A stretch of 62,207 nt of DNA from Clostridiales bacterium. GTDB lineage: Bacteria; Bacillota; Clostridia; Peptostreptococcales; Anaerovoracaceae. Below, piece after piece: positions 35,054-43,551 of the stretch (positions are counted from its first letter, which is position 1; each line of letters begins with the position of its first letter). The stretch lies in contig SVCW01000007.1 in NCBI GenBank assembly GCA_015058155.1, positions 1 to 62,207 on the forward strand, given 5' to 3'. The position numbers and the translations under genes are program-made. Below the pieces are notes generated by a model. It searched no databases. It had not been told where the DNA came from and worked only from the letters and a program-made list of their open reading frames with translations.

Positions 35054-35455
35054 ATGGCTTTAACGCATTATATAGAATTTGAAAATTATCCATGGCCTGC
35101 GGACGCAGGAAAAATTATGACTTCGATTCTTCCGCTTATGGATCAGGACTGCCCGATAGAAGTGCTTTCGATAAACGAAGAGTTCAGAAGCGATGTAAAA
35201 GCTGCAACTTCGAAGTATTATCTCAAGCGTTTTAAGGTTACTGGTATTGTTGTTGAAATGGGTAAGGATGCCCATGGGCTTGATTCTATTCAGCTTTCTG
35301 ATGAAGAAGGCGGATACTGCAGACTTCTCTGCGTGCTGAAATCGGCTGCTGAGTATGATGGAAAGAAGCCGGGAGACAAGGTAATCATGGAAGGAAATTT
35401 CATGGACTGTCATCCGGAATATGGAGTAGTGCTCAAAATGTCAGTAACAGTGTAA
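35054..35455 (+). CDS. Small protein with an OB-fold (tRNA_anti-like) pattern
   Basis: A 133-residue soluble protein with no signal peptide. The pattern YYLKRFKVTGIVVEM ... IQLSDEEGGYCRLLCVL ... KPGDKVIMEGNF ... GVVLKMSV matches the strand order and Gly positions of OB-fold tRNA_anti-like domains. I do not recognise a specific family for the first 45 residues (THYIEFENYPWPADAG). The start at 35054 follows GAGGAGG; the frame extends 7 codons further upstream, but that would overlap the ribosome binding site. It stands alone between the ftsZ terminator and the next promoter. Function unknown. Confidence 0.65.
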   Translation: MALTHYIEFENYPWPADAGKIMTSILPLMDQDCPIEVLSINEEFRSDVKAATSKYYLKRFKVTGIVVEMGKDAHGLDSIQLSDEEGGYCRLLCVLKSAAEYDGKKPGDKVIMEGNFMDCHPEYGVVLKMSVTV

Positions 35456-35575
35456 CTGCGTGCACAAATACATACTGAACTCGTATATGGATGCATACGT
35501 GCATTTAGGTCTCCTGTGATAAAATAATAGCAATACAAAACCCGATAATTATAGTATGCTTTTTTGCATTTTTGC

Positions 35576-35604
35576 AAGACAATCAGGCGCAGTTATGGTA
35601 TAAT
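35576..35604 (+). promoter_or_regulatory. Promoter of the rRNA methyltransferase-pheST unit
   Basis: AAGACA (35576-35581) lies 17 bp before TATAAT (35599-35604), which carries an extended -10 TGg. The start codon is 41 bp downstream. Confidence 0.6.
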
Positions 35605-35644
35605 TATTGCGTCTATTTTCAAGACGGAATCGCAGGGAGTACAC

Positions 35645-36424
35645 ATGAAAACAATTTATTCAAGCGACAACAGAATATTTAAACTCCTGCGCGAACTTTC
35701 GGTTAAGAAATACCGCGACAGAAGCGGAAAATACATAATCGAAGGGGAAAATCTTATTGAAGAAGCTGTGAAATCAGGAATAAGGCCGGAGCTTATCGTA
35801 GTAAGAGAAGACTATGAAGGAAAGGCAAATGCTTTTCTTGATGAGGCCGAAGAAACGGTATTCATGAGCAGGCAGCTTTTTGAAAAGGTGGCGCAGACTG
35901 AAACGAGCCAGGGAATAATGGCGGTAGTTGAGAAGAAGATTTACACACCCGACGAATTCTACGAAATTGTAGGAGACGGAAATGTTGTTTTCCTCGACAG
36001 ACTGCAGGATCCCGGAAACATCGGTACAGTTATAAGGACGGCGGAAGCAGCCGGCTACAAAGGTGTGATAAGCCTGAAAGGCACGGGCGATATTTACTCA
36101 CCAAAAACTGTACGTGCTACAACAGGTTCAGTCTTTAGAATGCCCGTGCTTGTGGTTGACGATTTAGTCACTGCGACCGGGCGTATAAAAGAAGCCGGAA
36201 AGAAACTCGTTGCGACATGTATGGACGGTAGCGTCGTATATTACGAGGCGGATCTAACAAAAGACATAGTCCTCATAATCGGAAATGAAGGTAACGGCAT
36301 ATCGGATGAACTCCAGGAACTTTCCGACATAAGAGTAAATATCCCGATGATGGGAAAAGTGGAATCGCTGAATGCGAGCATTGCGGCAGCAATCCTCATG
36401 TATGAAGCTCAGCGAAATAAATAA
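35645..36424 (+). CDS. SpoU-family (TrmH-type) rRNA 2'-O-methyltransferase
   Basis: The 259-residue protein has an N-terminal RNA-binding domain (about 1-95, SSDNRIFKLLRELSVKKYR and YIIEGENLIEEAV) and a trefoil-knot SPOUT methyltransferase domain. SPOUT motif 1 is FLDRLQDPGNIGTVIRTAEAA, motif 2 is LIIGNEGNGISDEL and motif 3 is IPMMGKVESLNASIAAAILMYE. The B. subtilis gene in this position before pheS is ysgA, which supports a 23S rRNA target, but the nucleotide cannot be told from sequence. The start at 35645 is chosen over a frame from 35564 that would cover the promoter. Confidence 0.87.
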   Translation: MKTIYSSDNRIFKLLRELSVKKYRDRSGKYIIEGENLIEEAVKSGIRPELIVVREDYEGKANAFLDEAEETVFMSRQLFEKVAQTETSQGIMAVVEKKIYTPDEFYEIVGDGNVVFLDRLQDPGNIGTVIRTAEAAGYKGVISLKGTGDIYSPKTVRATTGSVFRMPVLVVDDLVTATGRIKEAGKKLVATCMDGSVVYYEADLTKDIVLIIGNEGNGISDELQELSDIRVNIPMMGKVESLNASIAAAILMYEAQRNK

Positions 36425-36481
36425 GTAAATTCTCGTCCGCACAGGACAAACATATAAATTTTTAAAATAGGAGAAGAAACA

Positions 36482-37519
36482 ATGCAGGCAGAATTACAGA
36501 AAATTTTAGCAGAAGCTCTCGAAGCCATCGCAAAAGCATCATCTGTAGAAGAATGTGAAGAAACAAGAGTAAAATTCCTTGGAAAGAAAGGTGCTCTTAC
36601 AGAAATCTTAAAGGGAATGGGTAAGCTCAGCCCTGAAGAAAAGAAGGAAATCGGTCAGATTGCAAACAAGGCAAAGGCTGAAATCGAAAACACTTTAAAT
36701 GCTCGTTTTGCTGAACTCAAAGCAGCAGCCCAGACTGCAAAACTCGCAGCAGAAAAGATAGACGTAACTGAACCAGGCAAGAAGTTCGAACTCGGAGCTA
36801 AGCATCCTCTCACAGTTACAATGAATGAAATCTTAAACGTATTCAAGTCAATGGGATACAGCATCGTTGAAGGCCCAGAAGTTGAAACAGTATGGCACAA
36901 CTTCGACGCACTCAACTCACCTAAGAACCATCCTTCAAGAGACATGACAGATACATTCTACTTCTCAGAAGGAAGAGGTTCAGAAGATATGATTTTAAGA
37001 ACTCATACTTCACCTGTTGAAATCAGAACAATGCTTTCGCAGAAGCCTCCAATCAAGGTAGTAGTACCTGGAAGATGCTTCAGAAACGATACACCTGACG
37101 CAACACATTCACCAATGTTCCACCAGATCGAAGGTCTTGTTGTTGACGAAGGAATCACACTTGCTGACCTTAAGGGAACACTAGATACATTTGCAAAGCT
37201 TATGTTCGGTCCTGATGCAAGAATCAAGTTCAGACCAAGCCACTTCCCGTTCACTGAACCATCAGCAGAAATCGACGTTTCATGCTTCAAGTGCGGCGGT
37301 AAGGGATGTAACGTATGTAAGGGTAGCGGCTGGATTGAAATCCTCGGCTGCGGACTCACTCATCCACATGTACTCCAGGCAGGCGGAATCGATCCTGAAA
37401 AGTACAGCGGATTTGCTTTCGGTATGGGTGTAGAAAGAGTAGCAATGCTCAAGTACGGCGTTGAAGACATCAGACTCTTCTACGAAAACGACATGCGTTT
37501 CATCAGTGAATTCAAATAG
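36482..37519 (+). CDS. pheS: Phenylalanine-tRNA ligase alpha subunit
   Basis: PheS is the catalytic subunit of the alpha2-beta2 PheRS. The 345-residue protein has an N-terminal coiled coil (about 1-85), then the class II core: HPLTVTMNEIL, GPEVETVWHNFDALNSPKNHPSRDM (motif 1-2 region), LRTHTSPVEIR, GRCFRNDTPDATHSPMFHQ (motif 2) and FAFGMGVERVAM (motif 3). Its middle contains a CFKCGGKGCNVCKGSGW cysteine loop, usual in this subunit. No T-box is visible in the 57-bp gap before it. RBS: AGGAGAAG. Confidence 0.96.
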   Translation: MQAELQKILAEALEAIAKASSVEECEETRVKFLGKKGALTEILKGMGKLSPEEKKEIGQIANKAKAEIENTLNARFAELKAAAQTAKLAAEKIDVTEPGKKFELGAKHPLTVTMNEILNVFKSMGYSIVEGPEVETVWHNFDALNSPKNHPSRDMTDTFYFSEGRGSEDMILRTHTSPVEIRTMLSQKPPIKVVVPGRCFRNDTPDATHSPMFHQIEGLVVDEGITLADLKGTLDTFAKLMFGPDARIKFRPSHFPFTEPSAEIDVSCFKCGGKGCNVCKGSGWIEILGCGLTHPHVLQAGGIDPEKYSGFAFGMGVERVAMLKYGVEDIRLFYENDMRFISEFK

Positions 37520-37537
37520 AGCGGGAGGTAAGGTTAA

Positions 37538-40030
37538 ATGTTAGTACCGGTAAAATGGATAAAAGATTATGTAGACGTTAAGTTAACAGCAGATGAGTAC
37601 GGCGAAATGATGACAACTGCCGGCCTCACTCTTGAAACTATTGAATATTTCGGTAAGGAAATCGAAAACGTAGTAATTGGTAAGATTGAAAAAATCGAGC
37701 AGCATCCAAATGCAGAAAAGCTCGTTATCTGCCAGATGAACGTTGGTAAGGAAGAACTCGTTCAGATCGTAACAGGCGCAGACAACGTTTCAGAAGGCGA
37801 CTTTGTTCCTGTAGTTCTCGATGGCGGACGCGTTCCAGGACCTCTCCACGGAAAAGAAAAGGAAGAAGGCGGCACAGTTATTCATGCAGGCGAACTCCGT
37901 GGCGTTAAGTCAGACGGTATGCTCTGCGGTCCTCAGGAACTCGGATGGGAAGATAAGGTAGCTCCTTATATCTCAAAGGACGGAATCTGGCTCCTCCCTG
38001 GAAACGACTGGACACCTGGACAGGATCTCGTAGAAGCTCTCGGACTTGATACATACGTACTCGATGTTGACGTAACACCAAACAGACCTGACTGCCTCTC
38101 AATCCTCGCACTCGCTAAGGAAACAAAGGCATTCACAGGCGAAGAATACAAGAAGCCAGACACAACAGTAAAGGGCGCTCCTAAGAGAATGGGTCAGAAC
38201 TCAATCAGATTCCAGCCTCCAAAGGCAGAAAGAGTTCACAACTTCATTTCAGTAGAAGTACAGGATCCTAACTGCAAGCGTTACTGTGCAAGAGTAATCA
38301 AGGACGTAAAGATCAAGCAGTCACCATGGTGGCTCCAGGAAAGACTCATGTACTCAGGCATGAGACCTATAAACAACATCGTAGACATCACTAACTACGT
38401 AATGCTCGAATATGGTCAGCCACTCCACGCATTTGATATCAACATGCTCGCTGACAAGAAGATTATCGTTAAGGCAGCTGAAGAAGGTGACACTTTCGTT
38501 ACACTCGACGGTAAGGAAAGACAGATGCCTGAAGGCGTTATGATGATCAATGACAGTGAAAAGGCTGTAGGTATCGCAGGTATCATGGGCGGACTCAACT
38601 CAGAAGTTACTGAAGATACAAAGATTATCGTACTCGAATCAGCAAACTTCGACGCTGACAATATCAGAATCTCATCAAAGAAGCTCGGCATGAGCACAGA
38701 AGCTTCAAAGAGATTCTCAAGAGGCGTTGATGCAAACATCGCAAGAGAAGCAGCAAACCGTTTCTGCCACCTCGTAGAAAAGCTCGGTGCAGGTACAGTA
38801 GTTGACGATATCATCGACATTTACCCTGAAAAGATCGAAGCTATCACATGTGATGTAAGAATTGACAGAATGAACAAGCTTAATGGTACTGATATTCCTA
38901 AGGAAACTATTATCGGATACCTCAAGGCTCTCGATATGGTAGTTGAAGAAACTGAAGACGAAAACGTTATCAGAGTAACTCCACCTACTGAAAGACTTGA
39001 CATGAAGGAAGAAATCGACTACGCAGAAGAAATCGCTCGTATGTACGGATATGACAACATTCCTATGACTCTTCCTAAGATGAACACTAAGTCAATCTCA
39101 ACAAGAAGCTGGCAGATCAGAGAAATCGCAAAGAATGTAATGACTTCACTCGGCTCAAACGAAATCCAGACATACTCATTCGTAAGCCCAAGAAGCGTTG
39201 ATCCTTTAAGACTTGAAGATGATACATGGGAAAAGAACTTCCTCATCCTCTTAAATCCGCTCGGAGATGAAACTTCAGCAATGAGAACTATGCTTATGCC
39301 TGAAATGCTCGAAGTTATGGGAAGAAACTTCTCAAGAAACGTTGACAGAGTGAATGCATTTGAAATCGGAAATACATTCCTTCCTGACATCATGGACGAA
39401 GGCAAGCTCCCTTCAGAAGAACTTTCAATGAGTATCGGAGCATACGGTGAAGGCGAAGACTTCTTCACAATGAAGGGAAGAGTAGAAACACTCCTTTCAA
39501 TGCTCGGAATCAAGAATTTACACTTTGAAGCAGAGTCAGAATATGGCGCATTCCACCCTGGAAGATGTGCACGTATCGTAATCGAAGACAGAGGCTTCCC
39601 TATGGAACTCGGTATCATGGGTGAAGTTCATCCGGAAGTTGCAGAAAGCTTCGGAATCGGAACTCGCGCATACGTTTGCGAACTTAATTTTGAATACGTT
39701 ATTGAAAAGGCATCGATCGAAAAGAGCTACAAGCCACTCCCTAAGTTCCCTGCAATGACAAGAGACATTGCTCTTCTCGTTTCAGAAGACGTTAAGGTAG
39801 GAGATCTCGAAAAGACAATCATCGCTGCAGGCGGAAACCTCCTCGAAAGCGTTGAACTCTTCGACGTTTACCGTGGTAAGCAGGTTGAAGAAGGTAAGAA
39901 GTCACTCGCATTCAGCATCGTATACAGAGATGCACAGAAGACTCTTACTGACGATGACGTACAGGGCGTTCACGGAGATATCTTAAACGCTCTCAAGGAA
40001 AACTATAACGCCGTATTAAGAGAAATGTAA
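37538..40030 (+). CDS. pheT: Phenylalanine-tRNA ligase beta subunit
   Basis: PheT binds tRNA-Phe and contributes editing. The 830-residue protein is slightly longer than the roughly 800 usual. It has the N-terminal tRNA-binding OB domain (about 40-155), B3/B4 editing domain (about 215-395, with PINNIVDITNYVMLEYGQPLHAFD), B5 (about 410-480), the core RPS-like domain and the C-terminal FDX-ACB anticodon-binding domain (KSYKPLPKFPAMTRDIALLV to the end). It follows pheS by 18 bp. Both genes use a narrow codon set typical of highly expressed genes in this window. Confidence 0.96.
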   Translation: MLVPVKWIKDYVDVKLTADEYGEMMTTAGLTLETIEYFGKEIENVVIGKIEKIEQHPNAEKLVICQMNVGKEELVQIVTGADNVSEGDFVPVVLDGGRVPGPLHGKEKEEGGTVIHAGELRGVKSDGMLCGPQELGWEDKVAPYISKDGIWLLPGNDWTPGQDLVEALGLDTYVLDVDVTPNRPDCLSILALAKETKAFTGEEYKKPDTTVKGAPKRMGQNSIRFQPPKAERVHNFISVEVQDPNCKRYCARVIKDVKIKQSPWWLQERLMYSGMRPINNIVDITNYVMLEYGQPLHAFDINMLADKKIIVKAAEEGDTFVTLDGKERQMPEGVMMINDSEKAVGIAGIMGGLNSEVTEDTKIIVLESANFDADNIRISSKKLGMSTEASKRFSRGVDANIAREAANRFCHLVEKLGAGTVVDDIIDIYPEKIEAITCDVRIDRMNKLNGTDIPKETIIGYLKALDMVVEETEDENVIRVTPPTERLDMKEEIDYAEEIARMYGYDNIPMTLPKMNTKSISTRSWQIREIAKNVMTSLGSNEIQTYSFVSPRSVDPLRLEDDTWEKNFLILLNPLGDETSAMRTMLMPEMLEVMGRNFSRNVDRVNAFEIGNTFLPDIMDEGKLPSEELSMSIGAYGEGEDFFTMKGRVETLLSMLGIKNLHFEAESEYGAFHPGRCARIVIEDRGFPMELGIMGEVHPEVAESFGIGTRAYVCELNFEYVIEKASIEKSYKPLPKFPAMTRDIALLVSEDVKVGDLEKTIIAAGGNLLESVELFDVYRGKQVEEGKKSLAFSIVYRDAQKTLTDDDVQGVHGDILNALKENYNAVLREM

Positions 40031-40041
40031 CGGAGGCGAAT

Positions 40042-40608
40042 ATGGAAAAAAACGTAGTAAGCGTAAAAATTTACGGACAGGAATATAATATTACGGGAGA
40101 AAAATCAAGAGAACATATCATTAAAGTAGCTGATTATGTGGACCGCAATATGCATGACATGGCAGAGGTTGCCCAGAATGCACCTGTTTCTGCGCTTGCT
40201 ATACTCGCGTCCATAAATATCGCTGACGAATACTTTGAAACCGCAGCTCGTCTTGAAACACAGGAAAGCATCAATCTTCAGAAGGAAAAGGATATCGAAC
40301 ACTATATCCAGCTCTGGGAAGAAGCAAAGAAAAACTTCACTCAGTTCAGAGAAGAAAATGCAACTCTTGTGGAACAGAGAGACAAGTTAAGAGAAGCCAT
40401 CCGCGAGAAAGAAAAAGAAATTTCACAGCTCAAGGAAACAGCACTTTCTGCTGAAAAGAGGGCTGAAGAAAGAAACGAAGAGCGTTACGAAATTCTTCTC
40501 AAACGTGAGAAGGAACTTGAAAGCAATTTCTTTGATCTCCAGATGGAAAATATTCGTCTTAAGAGTGAGCTCGATCGTATGAAGAAAAATCAGGAAGATG
40601 ATTTTTAA
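40042..40608 (+). CDS. zapA: Cell division protein ZapA with long coiled-coil tail
   Basis: ZapA bundles FtsZ protofilaments at the Z ring. The N-terminal 90 residues match ZapA: VSVKIYGQEYNITGE, HIIKVADYVDRNMHDMAE and ALAILASINIADEYF. The remaining 100 residues are a continuous charged coiled coil (about 85-185), making the protein 188 residues, about twice the minimal ZapA. pheT-zapA-mutS2 order is standard in Firmicutes, although the yshB and polX genes found between zapA and mutS2 in Bacillus are missing here. It ends 5 bp before mutS2. Confidence 0.85.
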   Translation: MEKNVVSVKIYGQEYNITGEKSREHIIKVADYVDRNMHDMAEVAQNAPVSALAILASINIADEYFETAARLETQESINLQKEKDIEHYIQLWEEAKKNFTQFREENATLVEQRDKLREAIREKEKEISQLKETALSAEKRAEERNEERYEILLKREKELESNFFDLQMENIRLKSELDRMKKNQEDDF

Positions 40609-40613
40609 AAGAT

Positions 40614-42992
40614 ATGAACGACAAAACATTTAGAGTACTTGAATACGACAAAATAATAAATTTACTGATGGAAAAAACAGCAGCGGAGATGACAAAAAAG
40701 CTCGTCTCCGCTTTGCGTCCTTCAAAAGACATCGCGGAAATACGTGAAAGTCTTGCAGAAACAACAGAAGCGGCCAGAGTAATTGTTCTTAAGGGAGCAG
40801 CACCTCTGGGTGCTTTTTATGATATTGAGAAGAGTCTTCATCTTTCAAGAAAAGGCGCTACTCTCACTATGAAGCAGCTGCTTGAAGTTCTTTACAATGT
40901 GAAAGTAGCGAGAAACGTTTCGGTATTTCTTAAGAGCGACCTTCCGCCTCTCCCTATAATCGGGGCGATTGCAGAAGTAATTTCTGTGCAGAAGAGGCTC
41001 GAAGAAAATATCGACAGATGTATTCTTTCAGAAGATGAGATGAGCGACAATGCGAGCCCTGAACTCAGAAAAATCAGGATGAGCATTGTAAGAAAAAATG
41101 AAGACATAAGAGCAAGAATCAACAATATCATTAACTCATCTGCAAACAAGACACTCCTCCAGGATGCAATCGTTACAATGAGAGACGGAAGATATGTTAT
41201 TCCTGTAAAGCAGGAACACAGATCAAAATTCCCGGGGATAATTCACGATCAGTCACAGTCAGGAGCGACATTATTTGTGGAGCCGCAGGTAATCGTAACG
41301 ATGAACAACGAACTTCGCGAACTTGAAATCGCTGAAAAGGTTGAAATCGAAAGGATACTTGCGGAACTTTCAGGGAACGTTGCTGAACATTTCCATGAAC
41401 TTATGAACAACCAGAAACTTCTCCTCAAGCTTGACTTTATTTTTGCAAAAGGCAAACTTTCAAGCGATATGGGAGGAGAAGAACCTCAGATGAATGAAGA
41501 AGGATATCTTGAACTCAAAGAAGCAAGACATCCTTTGATTGATAAAAAGAAAGTTGTACCTACAAGCCTGAGACTTGGCGGCGAATACACAACACTTGTC
41601 ATTACAGGTCCGAATACCGGGGGAAAGACGGTAACGCTCAAAACTGCCGGACTTCTTTCGATGATGGCACAGTCAGGACTTCATATTCCGGCAAGTTCCG
41701 GTTCAAAGCTTCCTGTTTTCAGTAAAATCTATGCGGATATAGGTGATGAACAGAGCATCGAACAGAACCTTTCGACATTCTCGTCACACATGACAAACAT
41801 AGTTGGAATTACTGAAGAGGCTGACGATGAGACACTTGTACTCGTCGATGAACTCGGTGGCGGTACAGACCCGACAGAAGGTGCGGCGCTTGCAATATCC
41901 GTTCTTGATTTTCTGAAAACACAGGGAACGAAGATAATAGCAACAACGCACTACAACGAACTTAAAAAATATGCGATTTCGACGCCCGGCGTAATGAATG
42001 CTTCGATGCAGTTTGATGTTGAAACACTTTCGCCGACATACAAGCTTATAATCGGAGCACCGGGCAGATCAAACGCTTTTGAGATATCTGAAAAACTCGG
42101 TCTTTCAGACTTCATCATAGATAGAGCAAGACTTCTTCTTGAATCGGGAGATATCGAGTTTGAAGACGCGATTTCTGCAATTGAAGCTGACCGTAAGGCA
42201 GCAGAAGAAGATCGTGACGAAGCACTCATGCTCAATATCGCGATGAAGAAGCAGAAAGAAGAACTCGATGCCTACGAAGCGAAGCTTAAGGCGCAGCGTG
42301 ACAAGATAATCCAGGATGCACATGACGAAGCACGCTCGATTATCCGTGAAACAAAGGAACTTTCCAAAGAAGTTCAGGCGGAACTCAAGGAGCTTGCAAG
42401 ACTCGATTCCATGGGTGAACGTAACAAGCGCTATGAAGAGAGCAGGAAACGTATCAAGAAGGCAGAAGGAAAGCACGAAAGAAAGATTGTTGTCGACACA
42501 AACCACGAACCTGTCGACGCAACAAAGATCAAAATCGGAAGCCGTGTGAAGCTTATGACAATAGGTCAGAACGGCGAAGTCCTTTCGCTTCCTGATGATA
42601 AGGGCGATCTTCAGCTCCAAATCGGTATAATGAAGGTAAATGCAAATATCAAGGACCTTATGCTGATTGATCAGGGCAGCAGTGCTCCGAAGAAAAAGAC
42701 AGGCGGCACTAAATACGGCGCAATGTACAGGGCAAAAACCATGAATGTCGGAATATCGATAAACGTTCAGGGCAAGAATCTTGATGATGCTGTAATGGAT
42801 GTTGACAAGTATCTTGATGATGCTTTCATAGCAGGTCTTGAAACTGTAACCGTGATTCATGGAAGAGGCGAAGGAATCCTTCAGAAAGGCCTTCGTGACA
42901 TGCTTAAAAAGCACAAACATGTCGACTCTTTCAGAAAGGGTGCATACAACGAAGGCGGAGACGGCGTAACTATCGTAAAACTGAAAAAATAG
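40614..42992 (+). CDS. mutS2: MutS2 (RqcU) ATPase/endonuclease
   Basis: MutS2 is a MutS-like ATPase lacking the mismatch-recognition domain. It acts on collided ribosomes or on recombination intermediates, depending on species. The 792-residue protein has the core/lever domains (about 1-310), a Walker A GPNTGGKTVTLKT near 331-343, a Walker B with LVDELGGGTDPTEG near 405, and a charged coiled coil at about 510-640. The C-terminal Smr nuclease domain (about 715-792) has VTVIHGRGEGILQKGLR. All parts expected of the family are present. Confidence 0.95.
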   Translation: MNDKTFRVLEYDKIINLLMEKTAAEMTKKLVSALRPSKDIAEIRESLAETTEAARVIVLKGAAPLGAFYDIEKSLHLSRKGATLTMKQLLEVLYNVKVARNVSVFLKSDLPPLPIIGAIAEVISVQKRLEENIDRCILSEDEMSDNASPELRKIRMSIVRKNEDIRARINNIINSSANKTLLQDAIVTMRDGRYVIPVKQEHRSKFPGIIHDQSQSGATLFVEPQVIVTMNNELRELEIAEKVEIERILAELSGNVAEHFHELMNNQKLLLKLDFIFAKGKLSSDMGGEEPQMNEEGYLELKEARHPLIDKKKVVPTSLRLGGEYTTLVITGPNTGGKTVTLKTAGLLSMMAQSGLHIPASSGSKLPVFSKIYADIGDEQSIEQNLSTFSSHMTNIVGITEEADDETLVLVDELGGGTDPTEGAALAISVLDFLKTQGTKIIATTHYNELKKYAISTPGVMNASMQFDVETLSPTYKLIIGAPGRSNAFEISEKLGLSDFIIDRARLLLESGDIEFEDAISAIEADRKAAEEDRDEALMLNIAMKKQKEELDAYEAKLKAQRDKIIQDAHDEARSIIRETKELSKEVQAELKELARLDSMGERNKRYEESRKRIKKAEGKHERKIVVDTNHEPVDATKIKIGSRVKLMTIGQNGEVLSLPDDKGDLQLQIGIMKVNANIKDLMLIDQGSSAPKKKTGGTKYGAMYRAKTMNVGISINVQGKNLDDAVMDVDKYLDDAFIAGLETVTVIHGRGEGILQKGLRDMLKKHKHVDSFRKGAYNEGGDGVTIVKLKK

Positions 42993-43013
42993 TAGTATTA
43001 TTCATGCAGATAT

Positions 43014-43021
43014 GATATAAT
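43014..43021 (+). promoter_or_regulatory. Extended -10 promoter upstream of the DUF523 gene and argS
   Basis: TGaTATAAT with the -10 at 43016-43021 lies in the 64-bp gap after mutS2; no good -35 is visible. It matches the extended -10 of the queH, ftsZ and purC promoters. Confidence 0.5.
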
Positions 43022-43056
43022 TTATGCAACTATTTTTTGAGAAGGAGGTGCGTTTT

Positions 43057-43536
43057 ATGGTAATAATCAGTGCATGTCTTCTGGGCCATGACTGCAAGTA
43101 TAGCGGTGGAAATAATTTCTGCGAAGGAATAGCCGAGCTTGCAAAAAAAGAAAGCATTTGTCTTGTGTGTCCCGAAACGGCAGGTGAGTTACCTGTTCCA
43201 AGACCTCCGGCAGAAATAATAGGTGATAAAGTCATAGATAAAAACGGGAAAGATGTAACTGAGAACTTCGTCCGGGGAAGCGAGCTCTGTCTCGAAAAGA
43301 TATTAAAAGAGGCAAAGGACCGGGGCGAAGAAATCGAAAAAGCGATTCTCAAAGCCCGAAGCCCGTCTTGCGGCGCAGGACTTATTTATGACGGTACTTT
43401 CAGCGGTGTAACAGTAGAAGGAAACGGTATCTTCGCTGATATGCTCGTGAAAATGGGGATTCCGGTTTACAACGAAGAAAACTACACAATCCCTGAAGAA
43501 CTAAAGAGTTATATAACAGAAAAATTATCAATATAA
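43057..43536 (+). CDS. DUF523 protein
   Basis: A 159-residue soluble protein with the DUF523 signature: MVIISACLLGHDCKYSGGNN at the start, CPETAGELPVPRPPAEI and AILKARSPSCGAG with conserved cysteines. The family (YbbK-like) has no firmly established biochemical role; conserved cysteines suggest a metal or cluster site. The start at 43057 follows an excellent AGGAGGTG site; a frame from 43024 would add 11 residues covering it. argS follows 15 bp later. Confidence 0.85.
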   Translation: MVIISACLLGHDCKYSGGNNFCEGIAELAKKESICLVCPETAGELPVPRPPAEIIGDKVIDKNGKDVTENFVRGSELCLEKILKEAKDRGEEIEKAILKARSPSCGAGLIYDGTFSGVTVEGNGIFADMLVKMGIPVYNEENYTIPEELKSYITEKLSI

Positions 43537-43551
43537 AAGAGAGGTTCGAAT

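Noticed and set aside
36425..36481. Possible T-box leader before pheS
   Set aside because: The gap is only 57 bp, and no T-box sequence or specifier stem is visible; the same holds before argS.
42105..42920. A 271-codon minus-strand open frame opposite mutS2
   Set aside because: It lies wholly within mutS2, including its Smr domain, has no start signal and shows no protein family pattern.
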